From contig NZ_CP109499.1 in the NCBI RefSeq assembly GCF_036231965.1, positions 3,472,001 to 3,536,000 of the forward strand: DNA of 64,000 bases, written 5' to 3'. The position numbers and the translations under genes were made by a program. Positions 7,797 through 15,778 of the stretch are shown one piece after another (position 1 is the stretch's first letter; every line of letters begins with the position of its first letter). The DNA is from Streptomyces sp. NBC_01428 (GTDB lineage: Bacteria > Actinomycetota > Actinomycetes > Streptomycetales > Streptomycetaceae). The notes under the pieces were generated by a model. The model did not search any database and was not told where the DNA came from. It saw nothing but the letters and a program-made list of their open reading frames with translations.

Positions 7797-9526
7797 GCGC
7801 CCTCCCCCGCCGGAACGGTGGCCGTGGCACGCACCGGTGCCCCGTCGCCCCAGCGCGGCCGGCCCGCGGCCATCAGGCGGGCCTCGGTCCAGCCGCCCGG
7901 AAGGTGGGCCTCGGCGGGGACGCCGAACGGCAGCGGCTCCCCCGCGTTGTCCACGACCAGGCGGCGCACCGGAGCGTGCGAGACGATCTCCAGGTAAATG
8001 CCGTGAAATGCCGTGATGTTCTGCTCGACGGTGAAGAGTTCGAGGGCGCGGGCGCGGGCGGCGGCGCCCAGGCGCTCGCGGCGCTCGGGGTCGCGCAGCA
8101 GCGCCACGCACGCCTCGGCGAGCGCCCGCGGGTTGCGCGGCGGGACCACCAGTCCCGTACCGCCGATGACCTCGACGACCGCGCCCACGTCGGTGGAGAC
8201 GGTGGCCCGGCCGCAGAACATGGCCTCGACGAGGCTGATCGGGAAGCCCTCGACGACGCTGGAGAGGACGACCAGGGCGCCGGAGGCGTAGGCCTCGGCG
8301 AGGCTCGGGACCTCCGGTCCGCCGATCTCCTCGAAGGACACGGGGTTGTCGCCGACCGCGTGCACGCCCTCGGCCTCGTCGGGGAAGAGCTGGGCGGCGA
8401 GCGCCTTGCAGTGGGCCAGGTAGGTCGCGCCGTCCGGGCCGTCGGCGGGGGCGCCGACGATCCGCAGCCGGGTCTTCGGCTCCTCCTTGCGGACCTCCGC
8501 GAAGGAGTGCAACAGGGAGATGAGGTCTTTCGCGGGCTCGATGCGGCCGACCCACACCAGCGTGTCCGGGTCCGCGCACCGGCTGCCCTCGGCGCCCTCC
8601 CCGACCTCGGCGAAGCGCTCGGCCTCCATGCCGGGGTAGACGGTGCGCAGCTTGGCGCGGTCGGCGCCGCAGCGCTCCTGCCAGCGGCGGGCGTGGGCGT
8701 TCCCGGGCGTGATGAGGGTGGCCGCGCCGTACACCTCGGCGGCGAGCGCGCCGTGGAACGCGGCGAGCAGGGCACGGACGGCGGGGGTCTCCGTGACGGT
8801 GGCGGAGGACAGGTAGTGCGCGCGGAGCTGCACGCCGTACTCGGTGACGAGCAGCGGGACTCCGAAGAAGTGCCGGGTGAGGAGGCCGGGCAGGGCCGCC
8901 GCTCCGCCTGCCGCGGCGTGACACAGGTCGACCGAGCCGAGGGCGTCGTCCTCGTACCAGTCCAGCGAGAGGGGCCGCAGGGCGCGTTCGATGTGGCCGG
9001 CGACGGCGAGCAGGTCGGGTACGCGTGCCGCGCGGGCGGTCCGCAGCGCGCCGGGCGCGCGACAGGCGCGCTCCAGGGCGCGGACCGCTCCTTCCGAACG
9101 GAGGGCACCGACCAGCCCGCCCTCGTCGCGGGCGAGTTCGGCGAGGGCGTACAGCGCGCTGGCGAAACGGTCCGCCTCCACGCCGGAGGAATCCGCCGCC
9201 CCTGCCGAGGGCTCCGTCGCGCCGGAGGTCTCCGGTCCCGCGCAGACGGCCGCGGCGAGTTCCCCGTACGCCTCGGCGAAGCGGCGTCGTGCGCGTCGTC
9301 CGTGGACCACGCCGTCGTCCTCCGCCGTCCACAGCGGCGCGGTGCGGACGCGGCTGACCTGGGAGGGAAGCTGGATCCAGCCCTCGTCCTCCTGACGCTC
9401 GGTGCGGCTGAGCGCGTAGATGTCGAACTCGTGCTGCCCGAGCCCGCGCACGAGCCGGTCGCACCAGAGTCTGGCGTCACCGCTCACATACGGATAGCCA
9501 CCCTCCGTCAGCAGTCCGATGCGCAC
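7793..9526 (-). CDS. PelF-like GT4 glycosyltransferase
   Basis: Retaining GT-B glycosyltransferase of 577 residues with the N-terminal DUF3492-type start (RIGLLTEGGYPYVSGD) typical of PelF, the cytoplasmic polymerase that makes Pel polysaccharide from UDP-GalNAc or UDP-GlcNAc. The donor-site region shows WVGRIEPAKD and the EX7E signature EGFPISLVE. The GTG at 9526 is chosen because it gives the family N-terminus; a GTG two codons upstream is also possible. It is the first gene of a minus-strand operon with the membrane protein, epimerase and GH135-like hydrolase. No deacetylase or outer-membrane genes are seen. The GT4 call is firm; the polymer is unknown. Confidence 0.88.
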   Translation of the reverse strand: MRIGLLTEGGYPYVSGDARLWCDRLVRGLGQHEFDIYALSRTERQEDEGWIQLPSQVSRVRTAPLWTAEDDGVVHGRRARRRFAEAYGELAAAVCAGPETSGATEPSAGAADSSGVEADRFASALYALAELARDEGGLVGALRSEGAVRALERACRAPGALRTARAARVPDLLAVAGHIERALRPLSLDWYEDDALGSVDLCHAAAGGAAALPGLLTRHFFGVPLLVTEYGVQLRAHYLSSATVTETPAVRALLAAFHGALAAEVYGAATLITPGNAHARRWQERCGADRAKLRTVYPGMEAERFAEVGEGAEGSRCADPDTLVWVGRIEPAKDLISLLHSFAEVRKEEPKTRLRIVGAPADGPDGATYLAHCKALAAQLFPDEAEGVHAVGDNPVSFEEIGGPEVPSLAEAYASGALVVLSSVVEGFPISLVEAMFCGRATVSTDVGAVVEVIGGTGLVVPPRNPRALAEACVALLRDPERRERLGAAARARALELFTVEQNITAFHGIYLEIVSHAPVRRLVVDNAGEPLPFGVPAEAHLPGGWTEARLMAAGRPRWGDGAPVRATATVPAGEGA

Positions 9527-9763
9527 GAGCACACCCCCGATCTCCCGTATGGGGAGCCGCCGTTGACCCGGCGGCTCGCAGCGGGACGAACGTATGCGGA
9601 CAAGGCGGTGGCGCGACGGACGGTTGTCCATCGCGCCACCAAAAGGGGTGAACGGTCGTAACTTTCCCGCACGGGAGGCGTTCTGTCGCGCTAAGAGATC
9701 AAGCGGTGACGTTCGGTCGGCCGCCGCTCGCGATCCGGGCTGCCGCCCGCGAGCCTCACGCGC

Positions 9764-11638
9764 TCACGCCGGCGTCAGCTCCTTGCCGTCGGTCTCCTTG
9801 CCGTCGGCCGGCTCCCTGCGGGCCGCGCGTCGGCGTGCCGCGACCTCCGGGTCGAGTGCCGGGACGGCGGCCAGCAGTTGGCGGGTGTACGGGTCGGCCG
9901 GACGCTCGTACACGTCGTCGGCGGGTCCGTACTCGACGAGTCTGCCGCGCCGCATCACGGCCACCCGGTCGCTGACCTGGCGTACCACCGCGAGGTCGTG
10001 CGCCACGAACACCAGCGCGAGCCCGAGTTCGCGCTGCAGTTCGCCGAGCAGGGCGACGACCTGGGCCTGCGTGGTGACGTCGAGCGCGGAGACCGGCTCG
10101 TCGCACACGATGGCGCGCGGCTCGGCGGCCAGGGCCCGGGCGATGCCCACGCGCTGGCGCTGTCCGCCGCTGAACTCGTGCGGGTAGCGGTCGTAGTGCG
10201 CCGCTTCGAGCCCCACACGCTCCAGCAGTTCCCGTACGCGTCCCCGGATGCGTCCCTCGTCCCGCTCGCCGCGCGCCCGCAGCGGGTCGGCGATGGACTC
10301 GCCCACACTGCGCCGGGGGTTGAGGGAGGAGACCGGGTCCTGGAAGACCATCTGCACGGAGGGGCGCACGCCGGACTGTTCGCGCCCCTCGTAGCGGATC
10401 GACCCGCTCGTGGGCTCCAGAAGCCCCACCAGCATTCTTCCCAGCGTGGTCTTCCCGCTGCCGCTCTCGCCGACGACCCCGAGGGTCTCGCCCCTGCGGA
10501 CGGTCAGCGACACGTCGTCGACGGCCGCGAACCGCTGCTTCCCGCGCCCGAACTCGCGCCGGAGTCCGACCGCTTCGAGGACCACGTCGTTCGACGGGAC
10601 GGTCGTCGAGCCGCCGCTGTCCGTGCCGGCGCTCTCCGTACCGGCGCTCCCCGTACGGGCGGTCTCCGCCGCGGGACCGGGCCCACCGGCGGAACCGGCC
10701 GCCGCCACACGACCGGGATCGCCTGCCGGATCGGCGGCCGTTCCGGTCGCGCCGCCCCCGCCGGTCGCGCGGGGCGTCTCCACGCGCGGCACCGCGCCGA
10801 GGAGTTCGCGCGTGTACGTCTCCCGGGGTGCGCCGAGGACGGCGGTGACCGGTCCGTGCTCGACCGCGCGGCCGTGACGCATCACGAGGATCTCGTCGAC
10901 GCTCTCGGCGGCGACGCCGACGTCGTGAGTGACCAGCAGCAGGCCCATTCCGGTCTCCTGCCGCAGCGTGTGCAGCAGGTCGAGGATCTGCGCCTGGACG
11001 GTCACGTCGAGGGCGGTCGTCGGCTCGTCGGCGATCAGCAGCTCGGGTTCGCAGGCCAGCGCCATGGCGATGAGGGCGCGTTGGCGCATGCCACCGCTGA
11101 ACTCGTGCGGGCGCGAGCGGGACCGGCGTACGGCGTCGGGGATGCCGACCCGGTCCAGCACGTCGACGGCACGCGCGCGTGCGGCGCGGCGCGAGGCCTT
11201 CGTGTGCACCCGGTACACCTCGGCGATCTGGTCGCCGATCGCGTAGTACGGGTCCAGGGACGACAGCGGGTCCTGGAAGACCATGGCGGCCTTCCCGCCG
11301 CGCAGCCGGCCCAGCTCGTCGTCGGTCGCCCGCTGCACGTCCACGCCGGCGACGCGGACCGTGCCGGTGACGTGCGCTCCGGTGCCGCGGTGCAGCGCCA
11401 GCAGGGCCGAGGCCACGGTCGACTTGCCGGAGCCGGACTCGCCGACCAGCCCGAGGGCTGCCCCCTTCCGCAGGCGGAAGGAGAGCCCGTCGACGGCCCG
11501 CAGGCCACCGAAGTCGACGGACAGACCGTCCACTTCGACGAGCGGGGCCGCGACGCCACCGCCCCTGTTCGCGGAGGCCGCGGCGTCCGGCGGGGCGACG
11601 GAAGCCGTCGCGGACGCTGTCGTGGAAGAGTCGCTCAT
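9764..11638 (-). CDS. Oligopeptide ABC transporter, fused dual ATP-binding protein (DppD-DppF type)
   Basis: One 624-residue polypeptide with both nucleotide-binding domains of a peptide importer. The first half has Walker A GESGSGKST, signature FSGGMRQR and Walker B LLIADEP; the second half has GESGSGKTT, FSGGQRQR and AIVCDEP. A Gly/Ala/Thr-rich linker of about 60 residues joins them (bases roughly 10590-10790). In most bacteria these are two genes. It starts in an ATGA overlap with the permease gene and is last in a four-gene operon. It hydrolyses ATP at the inner face of the membrane to drive peptide uptake. Confidence 0.95.
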   Translation of the reverse strand: MSDSSTTASATASVAPPDAAASANRGGGVAAPLVEVDGLSVDFGGLRAVDGLSFRLRKGAALGLVGESGSGKSTVASALLALHRGTGAHVTGTVRVAGVDVQRATDDELGRLRGGKAAMVFQDPLSSLDPYYAIGDQIAEVYRVHTKASRRAARARAVDVLDRVGIPDAVRRSRSRPHEFSGGMRQRALIAMALACEPELLIADEPTTALDVTVQAQILDLLHTLRQETGMGLLLVTHDVGVAAESVDEILVMRHGRAVEHGPVTAVLGAPRETYTRELLGAVPRVETPRATGGGGATGTAADPAGDPGRVAAAGSAGGPGPAAETARTGSAGTESAGTDSGGSTTVPSNDVVLEAVGLRREFGRGKQRFAAVDDVSLTVRRGETLGVVGESGSGKTTLGRMLVGLLEPTSGSIRYEGREQSGVRPSVQMVFQDPVSSLNPRRSVGESIADPLRARGERDEGRIRGRVRELLERVGLEAAHYDRYPHEFSGGQRQRVGIARALAAEPRAIVCDEPVSALDVTTQAQVVALLGELQRELGLALVFVAHDLAVVRQVSDRVAVMRRGRLVEYGPADDVYERPADPYTRQLLAAVPALDPEVAARRRAARREPADGKETDGKELTPA

Positions 11639-12633
11639 GCGAGCACCACCCGTCGGTCGGCCACCGCGTACAGCACGTCCGCGACGGCGTTGGCGATGAC
11701 CACGAAGAAGCCGATGACCAGGACCATGCCGACGACCACGGGGAGGTCGACGACGTTCACGGCGTGGACCAGTTCCTGGCCGATGCCGGGCAGTCCGAAG
11801 AGCGTCTCGGTGAGGACCGCGCCGCCGATGGCACCGCCGACGTTGTTCGCGTTGAGCGCGATGATCGGCGCGAACGCCCCGCGCAGCGCGTGCCGTCCGA
11901 TGATCGACCGCTCGCCGACGCCGTACGCGCGGAAGGTGCGGATGTGGTCCTCGGCGAGCGTCTCCAGCATCGACGCCCGGGTGAGCCGGGCGAACGTGGC
12001 GGCCTCGATGAGGGCGAGGGAGAGCCAGGGCAGGAGCAGGTTCCAGGCCCACTGTTCGGGGTCGTCGGTGAGGCTGACGTACTGCGGGAAGGGCAGGAGC
12101 CGTAGTTGCCCGCACACGATGATCATCAGGACGAGCCCGATGACGAAGACGGGGGTGGCCACGCCTGCGAGCGTCACGCCTGTCAGCACGCGCTCGCTGA
12201 TCCGGCCGCGCCGCCATGCGGACAGGACGCCGGTGCCGACGCCGAGGATCAGCCAGAGGATCATCGCGCCGAACACGAGGGACAGGCTGACCGGCAGCTT
12301 CGCGAAGATCAGCCGGGTCACCTGCTGGCCGCCCTGGTACGACATGCCGAGGCAGGGCGCCGAGCAGTGCTCCACCGACGTGCCCGTGGAGTAGTCCTGG
12401 CCGACGAGGATGCCCTGGAGGAAGTGCCAGTAGCGCACGTAGAGGGGGTCGTCGAGCCTCAACTGCTGGGCCACCTGGTGCACTTGCTCCGGGGAGCAGC
12501 GGGGGCCGCAGGTGATCTGGGCGACATTGCCGGGTGTGACGAAGAAGACGACGTAGACGATCACCGAGATGGCGAGCAGGGTGATCAGGGTGCCGACGAG
12601 GCGACGCAGGAGGAATCCGCCGAAGCCGCTCAT
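11635..12633 (-). CDS. Oligopeptide ABC transporter permease, DppB type
   Basis: Inner-membrane permease of 332 residues that forms half of the translocation channel. The first helix (about residues 10-32) is followed by an external loop carrying two cysteine pairs (CGPRC and HCSAPC). The remaining helices include the coupling-loop region typical of the family (a Gly-rich segment around EHIRTF-like sequence). It overlaps both neighbours by ATGA junctions. The external cysteines could form disulfides; whether they relate to the cysteine leader upstream is open. Confidence 0.93.
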   Translation of the reverse strand: MSGFGGFLLRRLVGTLITLLAISVIVYVVFFVTPGNVAQITCGPRCSPEQVHQVAQQLRLDDPLYVRYWHFLQGILVGQDYSTGTSVEHCSAPCLGMSYQGGQQVTRLIFAKLPVSLSLVFGAMILWLILGVGTGVLSAWRRGRISERVLTGVTLAGVATPVFVIGLVLMIIVCGQLRLLPFPQYVSLTDDPEQWAWNLLLPWLSLALIEAATFARLTRASMLETLAEDHIRTFRAYGVGERSIIGRHALRGAFAPIIALNANNVGGAIGGAVLTETLFGLPGIGQELVHAVNVVDLPVVVGMVLVIGFFVVIANAVADVLYAVADRRVVLA

Positions 12634-13703
12634 GCCCGTTCCTCCTTCCGGCCGGTGGCGTCCGCCCCGGCGTTCGCGTCCGCTCCGGCGCTCACGTCCG
12701 CGGTGTCCGCGTCGGCCCTTGCCTCACGCCTGCGGCCGGTGCCGATGCTCAGACGGGAGGCGGCGCGCGGGTCGAGGGCCGTACGGATGCCGTCGCCGAG
12801 GACGGTCAGCGCCAGGACGGTCACGAAGAGCGCGCCGGCGGGCAGCAGCAGGTACTGCGGGGCGGCCTGGTACCAGACGTCGGCGGCGGTGAGCATCTGT
12901 CCCCAGGAGGGTGTCGGGGGCTTCACGCCGACGCCGAGGAAGGACAGCGCGGCCTCCACGCTGATGTTCATCGGGACGAGGAGCGCGGCGTAGGTGATGA
13001 TCGGCGCGGCGAGTCCGGGCAGCAGTTCGCGGCGGGCGATCCGCCAGGTGCCCCAGCCGCTGAGCCGTGCGGCGGCTACGTAGTCGAGCCCCTTGAGGGT
13101 GAGTGTCTGGGCGCGCGTGATCTTCGCGACGTTGCCCCAGGCGATCAGGCCGATGACGAGGGCGACCAGCAGCGGCCGGGGGAAGCTGGTGGGCACGATC
13201 GCGAGCAGCGCCAGCGACATGATCATCAACGGCATCGCGAGGATGATCTCGGTGAAGCGGCTCAGCAGCTGGTCGACCCAGCGCGTGCCGAGCGCGGCGG
13301 CGACGCCGACCACGACCCCGATGAGGACCTGCACGACGGTCGCTCCGAGCGCGACCCCGAGGGAGACCCGCGCCCCGTAGACGAGACGGGCGAAGAGGTC
13401 GCGGCCGGTCTGCGGTTCGACGCCGAGCCAGTGGTCGGCGCTCAGGCCGCCGAACGACCCCACGGGGACCCCGCCGCGTGCGGAGTCGACCAGCGAGGGG
13501 TGGTAGGTGGTGGGGTCCTGGCCCTCGATCGCGGTGAGCAGCGGTGCGGCGATCGCGACCAGGACGAGGAGGGCGACGACGGCCGCCGCGACGAGGGCGG
13601 CGCGCTGCGCGAGCAGTCGCCGCCAGAACTGACGGGCCCCCGAGGCCCCCGTGACGGACGGATCCGTCACGGGGGCCGAGGAGGCGACAAGTGCCTCGCT
13701 CAC
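12630..13703 (-). CDS. Oligopeptide ABC transporter permease, DppC type
   Basis: Second permease, 357 residues, starting at a GTG four bases after the substrate-binding protein stop. An N-terminal helix at about residues 30-55 is followed by the large external loop and five more helices in the BPD_transp_1 fold. The C-terminal 40 residues are a hydrophilic Ala/Asp-rich tail. It pairs with the DppB-type subunit. The order binding protein, DppC, DppB, fused ATPase is less common than binding protein, B, C, D, F. Confidence 0.93.
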   Translation of the reverse strand: MSEALVASSAPVTDPSVTGASGARQFWRRLLAQRAALVAAAVVALLVLVAIAAPLLTAIEGQDPTTYHPSLVDSARGGVPVGSFGGLSADHWLGVEPQTGRDLFARLVYGARVSLGVALGATVVQVLIGVVVGVAAALGTRWVDQLLSRFTEIILAMPLMIMSLALLAIVPTSFPRPLLVALVIGLIAWGNVAKITRAQTLTLKGLDYVAAARLSGWGTWRIARRELLPGLAAPIITYAALLVPMNISVEAALSFLGVGVKPPTPSWGQMLTAADVWYQAAPQYLLLPAGALFVTVLALTVLGDGIRTALDPRAASRLSIGTGRRREARADADTADVSAGADANAGADATGRKEERA

Positions 13704-13707
13704 GGTG

Positions 13708-15429
13708 CTACTTCACCGCGACCTGGGAGATGTCCAGAACGCCGGTCCAGTCGCTGATCACGATGTTCTTGACGTCCTTGCCGTACAGGCGCTTGTAGAC
13801 GGGGTGGAACAGCGGCACGGTGAGCGCCTGCTCGCCGATCTTCTTGTCCAGCGCGCCCCAGCGCTTGGCGGCCTGGTCGAGGTCGGTCAGCTTGTTGATC
13901 GCGTCGATCTCGTCGTTGACCGACTTGTCGTTCAGGAAGCCCGTGTTGAAGTTGGCGCCGTCCTTGACGATCTGCCGGCCGTCGAAGATCGGGGCCAGGA
14001 AGGGACCGCCGGAGGGCCAGTCGGCACCCCAGTGGGCGAGGAAGAAGCCCGGCTCGGTCGTGACGCTCTGGACCTTGTCGCTGTAGTCGTTCGACTCCAA
14101 GCCCTGGAGCTTGACGGTGATGCCGGCCTTCTTGAGAGCGTCCTGGATCGCCGTGGCGATCTCCGGGCTGGTCTCGAAGTCCTTGCTGTTGGAGTGCGTC
14201 AGCGTCACGGACAGGCCGTTCTTGTAGCCGGCCTCCTTCAGCAGTTCCTTGGCCTTCGCGGCGTTGCCGGACGCGCCCGCCGGGAAGTGGTCGTACGGGG
14301 TGTAGCCGAAGGACTTCTGGTTCGGCAGGTACGTGGTCGCGGGCTCGGCGAGCGAGGAGCCGCCGGCCGCGTTGACGACCGAGCTGCGGTCGATGGCGTA
14401 GGAGATCGCCTGGCGCACCTTGGGGTTGTCGAACGGCTTCACCTTCGGGTTGAAGGCGATGTAGTTGGTGTAGCCGAAGTGGCCGGTGCCGACGCGGGAG
14501 GCCAGCTCCTTGTCGCCGGTCACCTTGGCGAGCTCGGCCGGGCCGAGGTTGGTGTCCGTGGTGACGGCGGCGGCGTCCGGGCCCTGGGAGGAGGACAGCC
14601 GCTGGTTGATCACGGAAGAGTCCAGACCGGACCGTACGTCGATCTTGTCCGGGTAGGCCTTGCGCTCGGCGTCGGTCGACGCGGACCAGTGGGTGTTGCG
14701 CTCCAGGAGGAGCCGCTCACCGTCGTTCTCGTTCTTGACGACCTTGTACGGGCCCGAGGAGACCGGGTGCTGCTCGTACTTGGTGCCGGTGTCCTTGGCC
14801 TTCGGGACGGGGGTGAACTGCGTCTGCGTGGCCAGGTAGGGGAACTCGCCCTCCGGCTTGTTCAGGTGGAAGACGATGGTCAGGTCGTCGGGCGTCTCGA
14901 TCGAGTCGAGGCCCTTCTTGTCCTTGTAGGGACCCTGGTAGTCGGCCCCGCCGATGAGCCAGTCGCGCAGGTAGGGCGCGCCGCCGGAGAGTTCGGCGGC
15001 GAAGGAGCGCTCGATGCCGTACTTGATGTCGGCCGAGGTGATCGGCGAACCGTCCTCGTACGTGAGCCCCTTCTTCAGGGTGTACGTCCACACGGTCGCG
15101 TTCTTGCTCGGGCGGCCGGTGTCGGTGGCCAGGTCGGGCACGACCTGGGAGCCGGCGGCGCCGTTCTCGCGGTTGCGGGTGGTGAGCGTGCGGAAGACGA
15201 GCGAGGGCACGTTGCCGCCGCCGGAGGTGTAGAGCCGCGCGGGGTCGAAGTCCGACTGCGGGTTGGAGTTCAGCACGCTGAGCGTGCCGCCCTTCTTCGC
15301 CTGGGAGTCGCCGCCTCCGGAACTCTTGGCATCGTTGTCCTCAGGGCCGCAGGCGGCGGCGCCCGCTGCCACGACCAGGCTGACGGATGCCACTGCCACG
15401 CGGCGGGCTATGAGGGACGGTTGACGCAT
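13708..15429 (-). CDS. Peptide ABC transporter substrate-binding lipoprotein (SBP family 5)
   Basis: Extracytoplasmic peptide receptor of 573 residues. The signal peptide ends in the lipobox GAAAC, with the lipid-modified Cys near residue 27, followed by a Ser/Gly linker and the family-5 binding fold (PDLATDTGRPSKNATVWTYT region, YAIDR motif). It is the first structural gene of the transporter operon. The ATG at 15429 follows GAGAGG. About 200 bases upstream is the stop of a cysteine-containing leader peptide, suggesting that cysteine supply controls the operon and that the cargo may be sulfur-containing peptides; the cargo is inferred. Confidence 0.94.
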   Translation of the reverse strand: MRQPSLIARRVAVASVSLVVAAGAAACGPEDNDAKSSGGGDSQAKKGGTLSVLNSNPQSDFDPARLYTSGGGNVPSLVFRTLTTRNRENGAAGSQVVPDLATDTGRPSKNATVWTYTLKKGLTYEDGSPITSADIKYGIERSFAAELSGGAPYLRDWLIGGADYQGPYKDKKGLDSIETPDDLTIVFHLNKPEGEFPYLATQTQFTPVPKAKDTGTKYEQHPVSSGPYKVVKNENDGERLLLERNTHWSASTDAERKAYPDKIDVRSGLDSSVINQRLSSSQGPDAAAVTTDTNLGPAELAKVTGDKELASRVGTGHFGYTNYIAFNPKVKPFDNPKVRQAISYAIDRSSVVNAAGGSSLAEPATTYLPNQKSFGYTPYDHFPAGASGNAAKAKELLKEAGYKNGLSVTLTHSNSKDFETSPEIATAIQDALKKAGITVKLQGLESNDYSDKVQSVTTEPGFFLAHWGADWPSGGPFLAPIFDGRQIVKDGANFNTGFLNDKSVNDEIDAINKLTDLDQAAKRWGALDKKIGEQALTVPLFHPVYKRLYGKDVKNIVISDWTGVLDISQVAVK

Positions 15430-15629
15430 CGGAAGACGACCTCTCGGATGGTTCGAATACTGAGACGGAATGACGCGGAATGAGACAGCGGGGCACGGAG
15501 CCCGCCCAGGGCGTCAAGCGTCGGAGTCCGACCGGACCGGAGGAGGTACGGGCGCGGGGAACCGGAGGGGTTCAGGGGCGCACGGAAACGAGACGAGAAG
15601 GAATGCGACGCACTCGCCGGGGGCGGGCG

Positions 15630-15722
15630 TCAGCGACAGTCGATGTCGGCCACGCACAGCGCGGTCACGCCGATGAGCGCCAGCTCGATGGCGGCGCAGA
15701 CGGAGGCGTGACGGGGCGACAT
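15630..15722 (-). CDS. Leaderless cysteine-containing leader peptide (30 aa)
   Basis: A 31-codon ORF starting MSPRHASVC with cysteines at 9, 23 and 29, and ending IDCR just before the stop. It lies between a near-consensus promoter and the peptide transporter operon. The promoter spacing places the transcript start at or one base before the ATG, so it should be translated leaderlessly. It resembles the Ms4533A family of Cys-rich leader peptides, named from mycobacteria, where leaderless cysteine-rich ORFs attenuate downstream sulfur genes according to cysteine supply. The 200-base stretch to the binding-protein gene is the presumed attenuator; I see no strong simple terminator in it. Confidence 0.82.
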   Translation of the reverse strand: MSPRHASVCAAIELALIGVTALCVADIDCR

Positions 15723-15729
15723 GCGCCAA

Positions 15730-15758
15730 AATATGAACGAACTTTCGGCGCATGTCAA
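15730..15758 (-). promoter_or_regulatory. Promoter of the leader peptide/peptide transporter operon
   Basis: On the minus strand a perfect -35 TTGACA (15753-15758) and -10 CATATT (15730-15735) are separated by 17 bases. Seven bases lie between the -10 and the leader ATG at 15722, which predicts a leaderless transcript. The AT-rich stretch stands out from its surroundings. Confidence 0.8.
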
Positions 15759-15778
15759 CGTGGCCCGAGGGCCCCCTG

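Noticed and set aside
6342..9464. Minus-strand frame of 1040 codons spanning the glycosyltransferase
   Set aside because: Only the part from the ATG at 7796 codes for the membrane protein; the upstream part overlaps the glycosyltransferase in a different frame.
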